Shown here piece by piece: positions 32,682 through 41,174 of a stretch of DNA of 64,000 nt. The translations under genes were made by a program, and so were the position numbers. The notes beneath the pieces were generated by a model. It saw only the letters and a list, made by a program, of their open reading frames with translations, did no database searches and was not told the origin of the DNA. The stretch is from positions 1 through 64,000 of the forward strand of contig JAFRTJ010000039.1 of assembly GCA_017427185.1 (NCBI GenBank), given 5' to 3'. The first letter of the stretch is position 1; the number at the start of each line of letters is the position of its first letter. This DNA comes from Bacteroidaceae bacterium. GTDB taxonomy: Bacteria; Bacteroidota; Bacteroidia; Bacteroidales; Bacteroidaceae.

Positions 32682-35138
32682 ATGAAAAGAGTGGGTTATT
32701 TTCTGGCCGTTTTGATGTTACTGACATCGTGCGGTGGGACAGGGAGCAAGAGTGGAGCCAATACCGTAAATGACGAATCGGTTGAGATTGGTCTCGAAGA
32801 TGGAAACCTGGAAGAGTTCAATCCTCATTCATTCCTGTTGACAGAGAAGAAACTTCCGAATACGGTGAACCTGCAGACAGACATTTCTGATATGACGTAT
32901 CAGGAACTTTTGTTACTCAAGAACTATGTGTATGCCACTCATGGCTTGTGGTTTCTCGACGAAGAGCAGAATCGTTTTTTCACGAACAAATGTGATTGGT
33001 ACTACGACACTTGCTATGCATATTTGGAAAAACACGACTGGAATGCGTTGACAGAATATGACAAAACGGATCTGACTAGCGACGAGAAGGCCTTTGTAGA
33101 TAAAATCAATAAGCGCATGGCTGCTATGGAACAGCAGCGTACCGTGAACTGCAATGGAGCAGAACTGCTTAATCCGGCCCTGACGGTAAACATGTTTCAG
33201 CTCGATGATTTCAATCAGGATTTTTATACAAAGTTAGCTTATTACAACTATGGTATAACTCCTACTGACAAGCAGCAGCTCTTTAATATCTACGAGATGA
33301 ATGATTATCTGTGCGTGCCCAACTACATGACTACCGATGTGTATTTACAAGCATTCCACATGTATTTCAGCTTTGTCCTTAAATGCTTGGAAAGACACGA
33401 ATTTACCGATCGATTGCATAAAGTTTGCCAAATGATGAATCAGCGTGCACTTCAGTTCGCTTCCCAGACAGATGATTCGCAACTTAAGGATATGGCTGAG
33501 TACAATGCCGCGTTCTTTGCCATCGCAGATCGTCTGCTCGTGGGTGAAGAAATGCTGACTGTCCCAACAGGTTACCGTACACGGGTTGATGAGGAGTTGC
33601 TCAACATTAATGCAGAAAAACCTGCTCTTTCGCCCATGATGCCTTACCGTGATGTGTTGTTTTCTTACGATATGTTCCGTCCTCGTGGTCATTACACACG
33701 TAGTGAAAAGGAGCAACGCTACTTCCGTGCTATGATGTGGTTGCAAACATGTACATTCTGTCGCGAGAACACGACTTCGCTAAAGTATGCCTCCATGATG
33801 GCATACATCATCAATTCCTATCGCAAGGAGAAAAAGAGCATTGGTGAGAGCATTTATGAGACTCTGAATTTTCTTATAGGTGAACCTGACAATGTTTCGG
33901 TCTTCGACATGGCTGATTTCATCGAGAAAGGTAATTTTGCGACAATGACCGATCTGATTGACGAGAACAAACTTCAGTGGCTTGACGGTATGCTGAGGAA
34001 TTTGTTCAAGTCACGCAACCGTATTACCCCAAAGGTGGCTGATGGGGATTGTGTAGACAAAATCAACTATATGCCCCAGCGCTATACGCCTGATGGAGAA
34101 ATGTTGAGCCGTATGTTTGATGAAACACCCAATGCCGAACATCCTTTCCCAACGGGATTGGACATTTTCTCAGCCTTCGGATCTGCAGAAGCCGACTATA
34201 TTATAAATAAGGTATATGACTATCCCTCCAAGTGGAAAGAATACTCAAATGAGGCTGCGAGGATGAAGGAAAAGTTTGGAAAGTACGAGGATTGGGACAA
34301 ATCGATGTACAACAAATGGATGGAATGTCTGGTAGAATTGCAGAATACTGACAAGAATCATCCTGACTACATGCAGACATCGGCATGGAGGCGCAAGAAT
34401 CTCCATACGGCATTGGCTTCGTGGGCAGAACTGAAACACGACGCCATCTTATATGGAGAACAACCGCTGGCAGCGGAATGCGGTAGTGGAAGTGACTTCC
34501 CCGATCCCGTTCTGGTGGGTTACGTGGAGCCTAATATCCGGTTTTGGAATAAAATGCGCGAATTGCTTACCCTTACCAGAAACCTTCTGGAGAAACATGG
34601 CTTGATGGACCAACGGCTCAGCAATACAACTGAGCAACTCGAGTCTTACATTGACTTCTGCATTAGAATAAGCAACAAAGAACTGGCTGGCAAACCACTA
34701 GAAGAGACAGAATACAGAGAGATAAGATATCTGGGTTCTTCGCTCGAATGGTTTACGCTGAGCGTCATTGATCCTGACCTTATGCTTGATCATTGGTCGC
34801 TGGTGCAAGGTCCAGACCGTTCGGTAGCAATTGTGGCTGACGTTTTTACCCGCAATGTCCCCAATTGTGATAAATGTGGCATTCTCTATGAAGCAACAGG
34901 TAATGCTGATGCCATCTATGTTCTGGTTGATATCGGTGGAAAGACCTATCTGACGCGTGGCGCCACATTCAGCTATTACGAATTTGTCAACCCGCTGGGA
35001 CAACGTCTAACCGATGAGGAATGGCAACAAAGACTCGAGGAAGGTAAAGAACCAGAGCGTCCTAAATGGATGCAGCCATTTATGATCAATCAGAAACCTA
35101 CTGTGAATGAGATGGTTTTCTATAGTACTGGCTGTTAG
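32682..35138 (+). CDS. DUF3160-type lipoprotein with N-terminal YARHG-like domain
   Basis: This 818-residue protein has a lipoprotein signal MKRVGYFLAVLMLLTSC (C17). The segment LLLLKNYVYATHGLWFLDEE resembles the YARHG domain found in envelope proteins. The remainder, starting VFQL-like with YNYGITPTDKQQLF, VPNYMTTDVYLQAFHMYF and continuing through the helical body, matches DUF3160 as I know it. Catalytic function is unknown. It ends 32 nt inside the following capA-like gene, an unusually long overlap that implies coupled translation. Confidence 0.72.
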   Translation: MKRVGYFLAVLMLLTSCGGTGSKSGANTVNDESVEIGLEDGNLEEFNPHSFLLTEKKLPNTVNLQTDISDMTYQELLLLKNYVYATHGLWFLDEEQNRFFTNKCDWYYDTCYAYLEKHDWNALTEYDKTDLTSDEKAFVDKINKRMAAMEQQRTVNCNGAELLNPALTVNMFQLDDFNQDFYTKLAYYNYGITPTDKQQLFNIYEMNDYLCVPNYMTTDVYLQAFHMYFSFVLKCLERHEFTDRLHKVCQMMNQRALQFASQTDDSQLKDMAEYNAAFFAIADRLLVGEEMLTVPTGYRTRVDEELLNINAEKPALSPMMPYRDVLFSYDMFRPRGHYTRSEKEQRYFRAMMWLQTCTFCRENTTSLKYASMMAYIINSYRKEKKSIGESIYETLNFLIGEPDNVSVFDMADFIEKGNFATMTDLIDENKLQWLDGMLRNLFKSRNRITPKVADGDCVDKINYMPQRYTPDGEMLSRMFDETPNAEHPFPTGLDIFSAFGSAEADYIINKVYDYPSKWKEYSNEAARMKEKFGKYEDWDKSMYNKWMECLVELQNTDKNHPDYMQTSAWRRKNLHTALASWAELKHDAILYGEQPLAAECGSGSDFPDPVLVGYVEPNIRFWNKMRELLTLTRNLLEKHGLMDQRLSNTTEQLESYIDFCIRISNKELAGKPLEETEYREIRYLGSSLEWFTLSVIDPDLMLDHWSLVQGPDRSVAIVADVFTRNVPNCDKCGILYEATGNADAIYVLVDIGGKTYLTRGATFSYYEFVNPLGQRLTDEEWQQRLEEGKEPERPKWMQPFMINQKPTVNEMVFYSTGC

Positions 35139-36039
35139 TTGTTTGACTTCATTTCTATTCGCATGTTCCACTTCTTCGTCTGATGATGCGAACGAAGAGC
35201 CACTCTCTATACTGTTTACGGGTGATGTCCTGCTGGACAGAGGGGTGCGACCCATAGCGGAAGCACGAGGAATAGGCTACCTGTTTGAGCAGGTGGAGCC
35301 TTTTTTCCGCAAGGCCGATGCTGTTGTAATCAATCTGGAGGTCCCAATTACTGATACTTTGTCACCTGTCAACAAGAAGTTTGTCTTCCGTGCTGATTCT
35401 CGTTGGACTCCAGCTCTTCGACAGGTGGGCATTACACATGCAGCAATGGCCAACAACCATACTGTCGACCAAGGAGTGAGTGGTCTGCAAGCTACATATA
35501 GGCATTTGATGGAAGCGGGCATCACACCTCTTGGCTACGGTATTTCAACAGCACGACAACTCAAACCCAACGTGTTGACTAAGGGAAATCAACGTGTTGC
35601 TATTTTCAATGCCATTACTATGCCTATCGAGAATTGGCACCATACCGATGAAGGCCCTGGCATATGCCAACCGTCGGCTGACCAGTTGACAGAGGCAATC
35701 CAACATTATCATGCCTCTTGGCCAGATGTCAGGATTGTCGTGGTACTTCATTGGGGAGTGGAATTTCAGGCTCAACCCTCGATAGGCCAACGCATGCTTG
35801 CCGCCCGATTAGCAGAATCTGGGGCAGATGTCATCATTGGACATCATCCCCATGTTCTGCAGCCTATTGATACTCTTGGTCAATCGTTTGTCTTCTATAG
35901 TTTGGGAAATTTCGTTTTTGACCAGCATCCCCCTATGACACGAGAAGGCATGATGATGAACCTGCATTTTCATTCCGACGCATCAATTACCTATGATACC
36001 ATCCGAGTCCAAATAAAAAACAACCGTCCAACTTTATAA
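35107..36039 (+). CDS. CapA/PGA_cap-type metallophosphoesterase-fold lipoprotein
   Basis: This 310-residue protein has a lipoprotein signal ending FLFAC (C20). The CapA (PgsA) fold is shown by ILFTGDVLLDRGVRP, VINLEVPIT, MANNHTVDQG, VVVLHWGVEF and IIGHHPHVLQPID. The family contributes to poly-gamma-glutamate export or hydrolysis, but no capB or capC is present, so polymer synthesis here is doubtful. The coding sequence contains three in-phase units of the 22-bp repeat (35546-35599), translating roughly as STARQLKPNVLTKGNQRVA. It starts 32 nt inside the preceding gene. Confidence 0.8.
   Translation: MRWFSIVLAVSCLTSFLFACSTSSSDDANEEPLSILFTGDVLLDRGVRPIAEARGIGYLFEQVEPFFRKADAVVINLEVPITDTLSPVNKKFVFRADSRWTPALRQVGITHAAMANNHTVDQGVSGLQATYRHLMEAGITPLGYGISTARQLKPNVLTKGNQRVAIFNAITMPIENWHHTDEGPGICQPSADQLTEAIQHYHASWPDVRIVVVLHWGVEFQAQPSIGQRMLAARLAESGADVIIGHHPHVLQPIDTLGQSFVFYSLGNFVFDQHPPMTREGMMMNLHFHSDASITYDTIRVQIKNNRPTL
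35546..35599. repeat. 22-bp-phased palindrome array inside a gene, locus 6
   Basis: CAACGTGTTG occurs at 35568 and 35590, and a half unit CAACAGCACG at 35546, all exactly 22 nt apart, inside the CapA-like coding sequence. Because 22 is not a multiple of three, successive units are read in different frames. Confidence 0.8.
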
Positions 36040-36115
36040 AAGTAGCATAGGAAGAAGTAAAGCGTAAGAGATTTTGCCACATTTGCTAATAAAGTGTAAT
36101 TTATGGGAAAGATAA

Positions 36116-36147
36116 GTTGGCAGATAGAAAGTTTATTCGTAACTTTG
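36116..36147 (+). promoter_or_regulatory. ilvC promoter
   Basis: TTG (36117-36119), a 20-nt spacer and TAACTTTG (36140-36147) form a good promoter about 77 nt before the ilvC ATG. ilvC can therefore be expressed apart from the ilvD operon. Confidence 0.75.
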
Positions 36148-36223
36148 TGCGCGAATGACACAAGGGCATACTGTGCTCCAGTCTACAAGGATATACAGAA
36201 CATTTAAATACAACAACAAGACA

Positions 36224-37267
36224 ATGGCAAAAATGAATTTTGGCGGCGTTATCGAGGAAGTGATGACGCGTGAAGAGTTCCCTTTAGAGAAAGCACGTGA
36301 GATATTGAAAGACGAGACGATTGCAGTCATCGGTTATGGTGTGCAGGGTCCTGGTCAGGCATGTAATCTACGTGACAATGGATTCAATGTTATCGTAGGA
36401 CAGCGCCAGGGAAAGACGTTTGAAAAAGCAAAAGACGATGGCTGGGTGCCAGGTGAAACACTCTTTTCTATCGAGGAAGCTGCTGAGAAAGGTACCATCG
36501 TAATGTGCCTTTTGTCAGATGCAGCCGTGATGAGTGTGTGGCCAAGATTGAAGCCGTATCTTACTCCAGGCAAGGCTCTCTACTTCTCTCATGGTTTTGC
36601 TATTACATGGAGTGACCGTACGGGATGCGTTCCTCCCAAGGATATCGATGTTATCATGGTAGCTCCCAAGGGTTCCGGCACTTCTTTGCGTACCATGTTC
36701 CTTGAGGGTCGTGGTCTGAACAGTTCTTACGCTGTATATCAGGATGCTACAGGCAAAGCTTTGGATCGCACTTTGGCTTTGGGTATCGGTATCGGCAGCG
36801 GCTATTTGTTTGAGACAACTTTCCAGCGTGAGGCTACCAGTGATTTGACTGGTGAGCGTGGTTCTTTGATGGGAGCCATCCAAGGTTTATTGTTGGCTCA
36901 GTATGAGGTACTGCGCGAGAATGGTCATACTCCGTCTGAAGCTTTCAACGAGACTGTTGAGGAGCTGACTCAGTCTTTGATGCCCCTCTTTGCTGCGAAG
37001 GGTATGGATTGGATGTATGCCAACTGCTCTACTACTGCTCAACGTGGCGCTTTGGATTGGTATCCCCGTTTCCATGATGCCATCAAGCCTGTAGTTCAGG
37101 AACTTTATGCCAGCGTGAAGTGTGGCAACGAAGCTCAAATCTCCATTGATGCCAACTCTAAGCCCGACTATCGCGTGGGCCTGGAGAAGGAGTTGGCTGC
37201 TCTGCGCGAGTCTGAGATGTGGCGTACTGCTGAGGTTGTTCGTAAGCTTCGCCCCGAGAATAACTGA
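36224..37267 (+). CDS. ilvC: Ketol-acid reductoisomerase
   Basis: The start at 36224 (MAKMNFGGV) gives 347 residues. The enzyme isomerises and reduces acetolactate or acetohydroxybutyrate. The Rossmann motif is VIGYGVQGPGQACNLRDNG, with the cofactor loop GQRQGKTF. FSHGFAI, VAPKGSGTSLR and the C-terminal metal-binding TSDLTGERGSLMGAIQG are conserved. It is separated from the thioesterase gene by three envelope genes, and a terminator follows at 37299. Confidence 0.97.
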   Translation: MAKMNFGGVIEEVMTREEFPLEKAREILKDETIAVIGYGVQGPGQACNLRDNGFNVIVGQRQGKTFEKAKDDGWVPGETLFSIEEAAEKGTIVMCLLSDAAVMSVWPRLKPYLTPGKALYFSHGFAITWSDRTGCVPPKDIDVIMVAPKGSGTSLRTMFLEGRGLNSSYAVYQDATGKALDRTLALGIGIGSGYLFETTFQREATSDLTGERGSLMGAIQGLLLAQYEVLRENGHTPSEAFNETVEELTQSLMPLFAAKGMDWMYANCSTTAQRGALDWYPRFHDAIKPVVQELYASVKCGNEAQISIDANSKPDYRVGLEKELAALRESEMWRTAEVVRKLRPENN

Positions 37268-37298
37268 TCTGAGCGTATTTCCAACATTTAGAATACAG

Positions 37299-37340
37299 AG
37301 GGGTGGAGTGTGTGTCATTCTGCCCCTTTTTCTCTTTTTC
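37299..37340 (+). terminator. ilvC terminator
   Basis: GGGG-TG-GAGTG pairs with CATTC-TG-CCCC across a 5-nt loop (one G-T pair), followed by TTTTTCTCTTTTTC. It lies 32 nt after the ilvC stop. Confidence 0.75.
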
Positions 37341-37393
37341 TCAATTCTTGTTTCTGAAGATATCAAAAGAAACCATATCAAATAAGCCCTCTG

Positions 37394-38335
37394 GTGAAAA
37401 GAATTCTGCTATTGTTTTTCGGATTGTGCAGTTTCTTTGCTGTTTGTGCAGACGAACCTTTCGGAATCATCAATGTGTCTGTCTGCAATACAAGAAACGA
37501 GGCTGACTATAATTCAGCCCAGGAATCCCAAGCATTGTTGGGAATGCCTGTAAAGATTCTGGATCGCGAACGAGAATGGACTAAGATACAGACGCCCGAC
37601 GAATATGTCCATTGGGTATTGTCAGGTTCTCTCCAGCGTGTGGATGAGGCTGGTTTGCATGCTTGGAACAGGGCAAGCCAAGTGGTGGTGACTGCTCTTC
37701 ATGGTTTTGTTTATCAGGAAAAGAACACTCGTTCACAAACCGTGAGTGACGTAGTGGCAGGAGACCGGTTGCGTCTGATTGCACGGCGTGGAAAATTCTA
37801 CGAGGTATTTTATCCAGATGGCCGTAGGGGATTCATTTCACGTAAGATAAGCCAGCCCATTTGGGAATGGAGGTCCAAACTGAAACGGGATGCCCAGAGT
37901 ATACTGAAGACTGCCTATTCTTTAAACGGAGTTCCCTACATGTGGGGAGGTACGTCACCCAAGGGAATGGATTGTAGCGGATTCGTCCGCACAACGCTCT
38001 ACATGCACGATATCATCATTCCTCGTAATGCAGCCCAGCAGGCTGAGAAAGGACAACGTATCGAGATCGATCCAGACTTCAATAACCTGGAGCCAGGTGA
38101 CCTGCTCTTCTTTGGTGACAAACGTACTGGGCGCGTAAGTCATGTTGGTTTCTATGTTGGGCAGAAGCGATTCATCCACTCGTTGGGATGGGTTCATGAA
38201 AGCAGTTTTTCACCAGAGGACCCCAACTACGATGAATATGATCTCCACCGTTTACTTTTCGCTTCTCGCGTGTTACCTTATATTAATAGAGAGACGGGGC
38301 TCTGTACTACCGATCAAAACGAATATTACAAATGA
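37394..38335 (+). CDS. Exported NlpC/P60 cysteine peptidase with SH3 domains (YkfC-like)
   Basis: This 313-residue protein starts with GTG at 37394 and has a signal peptide ending VCA. Residues 25-150 form two bacterial SH3-like domains. The NlpC/P60 domain has C194 in KGMDCSGFVR, H250 in RVSHVGFY and a third polar residue near H262. The family cleaves gamma-D-Glu-diamino-acid bonds in muropeptides. The next gene, overlapping by 4 nt, is an L-Ala-D/L-Glu epimerase, the usual partner in muropeptide breakdown (ykfC-ykfB logic), which supports this substrate. Confidence 0.88.
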   Translation: MKRILLLFFGLCSFFAVCADEPFGIINVSVCNTRNEADYNSAQESQALLGMPVKILDREREWTKIQTPDEYVHWVLSGSLQRVDEAGLHAWNRASQVVVTALHGFVYQEKNTRSQTVSDVVAGDRLRLIARRGKFYEVFYPDGRRGFISRKISQPIWEWRSKLKRDAQSILKTAYSLNGVPYMWGGTSPKGMDCSGFVRTTLYMHDIIIPRNAAQQAEKGQRIEIDPDFNNLEPGDLLFFGDKRTGRVSHVGFYVGQKRFIHSLGWVHESSFSPEDPNYDEYDLHRLLFASRVLPYINRETGLCTTDQNEYYK

Positions 38336-39480
38336 CAAACCGACGAGATTTTCTCCGCACATCACTTTTGGCATCAGCAGGCATTCCCTTAATTCCATCC
38401 TGTGGACTGGCGGTTCCCATGATGAATCGAAAAGGAGGGAAGAAGCGAATGAAATTGTCCTTCTTTCCTTATGAATTGAAACTGAGACACGTTTTTACTG
38501 TTGCGACCTATTCACGCAGCACTACACCCGATATCCAGGTAGAGCTGGAATACGATGGGGTCACGGGATACGGCGAAGCCAGCATGCCTCCTTATCTGGC
38601 TAAGGAACTGGGAACGGTGGACAGCGTGATGGAATTCCTGGGACGTGTTGCTCGTAGACTGCAGGACTTTTCTGATCCTTTCCAGATGGAGGATATACTT
38701 GGTGCCATCGATCAGATGGACGAAGGCAATGCTGCAGGTAAGGCAGCTGTTGATATTGCTCTCCATGACTTGGTGGGCAAGATCATGAAGCAGCCTTGGT
38801 ACCGAATCTGGGGACTCAATCCAGCTTTGACTCCTTCCACCACATTTACTATCGGAATTGATACGGCTGATGTCGTTCGCCAGAAAACTCGTGAGTGTGC
38901 TGATCGATTTAACATCCTGAAGGTGAAGGTGGGACTAGACAATGACAAAGAGATGATATCGACTATCCGCGAGGTAACGAACTTGCCTATTGCTGTGGAT
39001 GCCAACCAAGGATGGAAGGATCGTCAGCAAGCTTTGGACATGATTTTCTGGCTCAAGGAACAAGGTATTGTAATGGTTGAGCAGCCTATGCCCAAAGAAC
39101 AGCTTGATGATATTGCTTGGGTGACAGAGCATTCTCCTTTGCCAGTTTTCGCAGACGAAAGCATTCAGCGATTGAAGGATGTTGAAGGGCTGAAAGGTGC
39201 CTTCACAGGTATCAATATCAAGTTGATGAAATGTACGGGAATGCGTGAAGCATGGAAGATGTTGAATACTGCTCGCGCATTGGGAATGAAAGTGATGGTG
39301 GGATGCATGACAGAAACCTCGTGTGCAGTCTCTGCTGCAGCTCAACTGTCTCCTGCTGTAGATTTTGCAGATTTGGATGGTAACCTGCTCATCAGCAACG
39401 ATCGTTTCTCTGGGGTGGAAGTCGTTGGTGGTAAGCTTACGCTGCCAGATAGGCCAGGAATAGGATTGAAAGATAAATAA
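38332..39480 (+). CDS. Exported L-Ala-D/L-Glu (dipeptide) epimerase, enolase superfamily
   Basis: This 382-residue protein begins TNRRDFLRTSLLASAG, a twin-arginine signal, followed by IPSC that could be a lipobox (C24). The muconate-lactonising-like barrel has KVKVG (K197, K199), DANQGW (D223), VEQPMP (E250), ADES (D275) and the second catalytic lysine in NIKLMK (K297). These are the residues of dipeptide epimerases. Relatives in E. coli (YcjG) and Bacillus (YkfB) are cytoplasmic, so export here is notable and fits the exported peptidase encoded just upstream. Confidence 0.85.
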   Translation: MTNRRDFLRTSLLASAGIPLIPSCGLAVPMMNRKGGKKRMKLSFFPYELKLRHVFTVATYSRSTTPDIQVELEYDGVTGYGEASMPPYLAKELGTVDSVMEFLGRVARRLQDFSDPFQMEDILGAIDQMDEGNAAGKAAVDIALHDLVGKIMKQPWYRIWGLNPALTPSTTFTIGIDTADVVRQKTRECADRFNILKVKVGLDNDKEMISTIREVTNLPIAVDANQGWKDRQQALDMIFWLKEQGIVMVEQPMPKEQLDDIAWVTEHSPLPVFADESIQRLKDVEGLKGAFTGINIKLMKCTGMREAWKMLNTARALGMKVMVGCMTETSCAVSAAAQLSPAVDFADLDGNLLISNDRFSGVEVVGGKLTLPDRPGIGLKDK

Positions 39481-39561
39481 GCATTTGCTTTGTGTCATTG
39501 TTCATGATAATCCGTAGGTTCTAAAGGCGCCATGTCTCGTTAATTAATATTACATAATAAG

Positions 39562-40872
39562 ATGAAACACAAATCTTTGATTTCCGTATTGCTGTTTTGT
39601 TTCTGCATGAGTGTGTCGGCTTATGATTGGCAGACAGATTTGCAGCACCGTCTTCGCTGTGACTTTAACCAAAGTCGAGAATCAGTCGTGAACTATATTC
39701 GTAAGTATATTCCCCATGTTACAGATGAGCAGATTGCTCGTTGGGAGGAAACTGGTGCCTTGGAGCAAATGATTCTGGATGGCGAGAAAGTCTATTTCTC
39801 GCGAGCTGGACGCAACTTGTTCCGTATAGATCCTCAATGTGTCGCCATTTGGAACAAGACACATCATGAAGGATGGTCCGACGAGCAGATAGCCTGTATG
39901 AAAAACATACCGCAGATTCTTCGTGATGCTCCTTGGAATCGTCAGCACATCGCTCAGGCTCGCCGTATACGCGTTACCTACACGTTGACCGTAAATGCGG
40001 ATGCGGTCCCTGCTGGCGAGCGGATTCGCTGTTGGCTGCCTTATCCTCGTCAGGATCAAACTCGTCAGACAGATGTGGAGCTGATTTCTGCCAGCCAGCA
40101 AAAGTACCAGTTTTCTGACCCTAAATGTGCCCACAGTACTCTTTATATGGAACAGAAGGCTGTCGCTGGTCAACCGACAGTCTTTCAGGAAGTGTTCGAA
40201 TTCACTACTCATGGGGCCAAGTTTGATCTCTCGAATGCTGAACCTTATGATAAGAAATCCTCAATCTACAGGAAATATACAGCAGAGCGTGAGAAGCATG
40301 TCGTGTTCACACCCCAGTTGCGTGCTCTTTCTGATAGTCTGACTGCAGGTTTGCTAAATCCCGTAGAGAAGGCCCGCAATATCTGGCTCTACATTGATGC
40401 AAACTATCCTTGGGCATCTGCCCGCAATTATAGCACTATCGAGAACATCCCTATGTATGTGTTGCAGAATCGTCATGGCGATTGTGGACAGGTGGTTCTT
40501 CTTTTCATCACTTTGTGTCGTATTGCTGGCATTCCTGCCCGTTGGCAAAGCGGATTTCAGGTTCATCCATGGGCAGAAAACATGCATGACTGGGCAGAAG
40601 TCTATTTCGAAGGTATTGGTTGGGTTCCTGTAGACCAATCTTATGGTATAACTCCTTATGGACGTAATGAGGCAGAACGTATGTTCTATTTCGGCGGCAT
40701 CGATTCATGGCGTCTGATTGTCAATTCAGATTACGGTATGCCTCTTTCTCCCCAAAAGAAATATCCTCGTAGTGATACCGTCGACTTCCAGCGCGGTGAG
40801 GTAGAATGGGCAAAGGGAAATGTTTATTATGACGAATGGACCAACGATATGGAAGTGGAATATTTGGATTAA
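39562..40872 (+). CDS. Secreted transglutaminase-like cysteine protease
   Basis: This 436-residue protein has a signal peptide (MKHKSLISVLLFCFCMSVSA). An N-terminal helical region precedes a beta domain (RRIRVTYTLTVNADAVPAGE) and a transglutaminase core: GDCGQVVLLF (C308), MHDWAEVYFEG (His) and WVPVDQSYG (Asp). Bacterial proteins of this type are mostly peptidases or act on peptide crosslinks. It follows the NlpC/P60-epimerase pair on the same strand after 81 nt, suggesting a role in peptide turnover. Confidence 0.85.
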   Translation: MKHKSLISVLLFCFCMSVSAYDWQTDLQHRLRCDFNQSRESVVNYIRKYIPHVTDEQIARWEETGALEQMILDGEKVYFSRAGRNLFRIDPQCVAIWNKTHHEGWSDEQIACMKNIPQILRDAPWNRQHIAQARRIRVTYTLTVNADAVPAGERIRCWLPYPRQDQTRQTDVELISASQQKYQFSDPKCAHSTLYMEQKAVAGQPTVFQEVFEFTTHGAKFDLSNAEPYDKKSSIYRKYTAEREKHVVFTPQLRALSDSLTAGLLNPVEKARNIWLYIDANYPWASARNYSTIENIPMYVLQNRHGDCGQVVLLFITLCRIAGIPARWQSGFQVHPWAENMHDWAEVYFEGIGWVPVDQSYGITPYGRNEAERMFYFGGIDSWRLIVNSDYGMPLSPQKKYPRSDTVDFQRGEVEWAKGNVYYDEWTNDMEVEYLD

Positions 40873-41048
40873 GATGAGGCAGGGGATGTCTTTTTAACAT
40901 TCTTTGATAATTTCAATTTTTCTTCTCACGAGTGCAAAAAAGTTTCATTTTGGAATCTTTTTGCAGTTGTTTTTTGCTTTTCTATACAGTTTTATCCAAA
41001 ATAAGTGAAATTTTATCCTTATTCGTGTGCTGTTTTGATAAAATTTAT

Positions 41049-41056
41049 TAATTTTG
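41049..41056 (+). promoter_or_regulatory. SusC/SusD operon promoter -7 box
   Basis: TAATTTTG lies about 119 nt before the SusC-like ATG in the 302-nt gap 40873-41174, giving a long AT-rich leader. No good -33 box is visible, which would fit activator dependence. I see no ECF-sigma/anti-sigma pair or hybrid two-component gene next to the operon. The rest of the gap holds nothing else recognisable. Confidence 0.5.
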
Positions 41057-41174
41057 CACCTTGAAAGGTTGATTAGGCATATCAATATGGAGATAAATTT
41101 ATCAAGGTAAAAAGCAATTAAAAAGCAATTAAATAAAATATTTTTATTATTAACTAACAATTAACAAAAACAAC

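Noticed and set aside
35107..36039. Poly-gamma-glutamate capsule synthesis gene.
   Set aside because: Only the CapA-like fold is present; no CapB or CapC partner is in the window.
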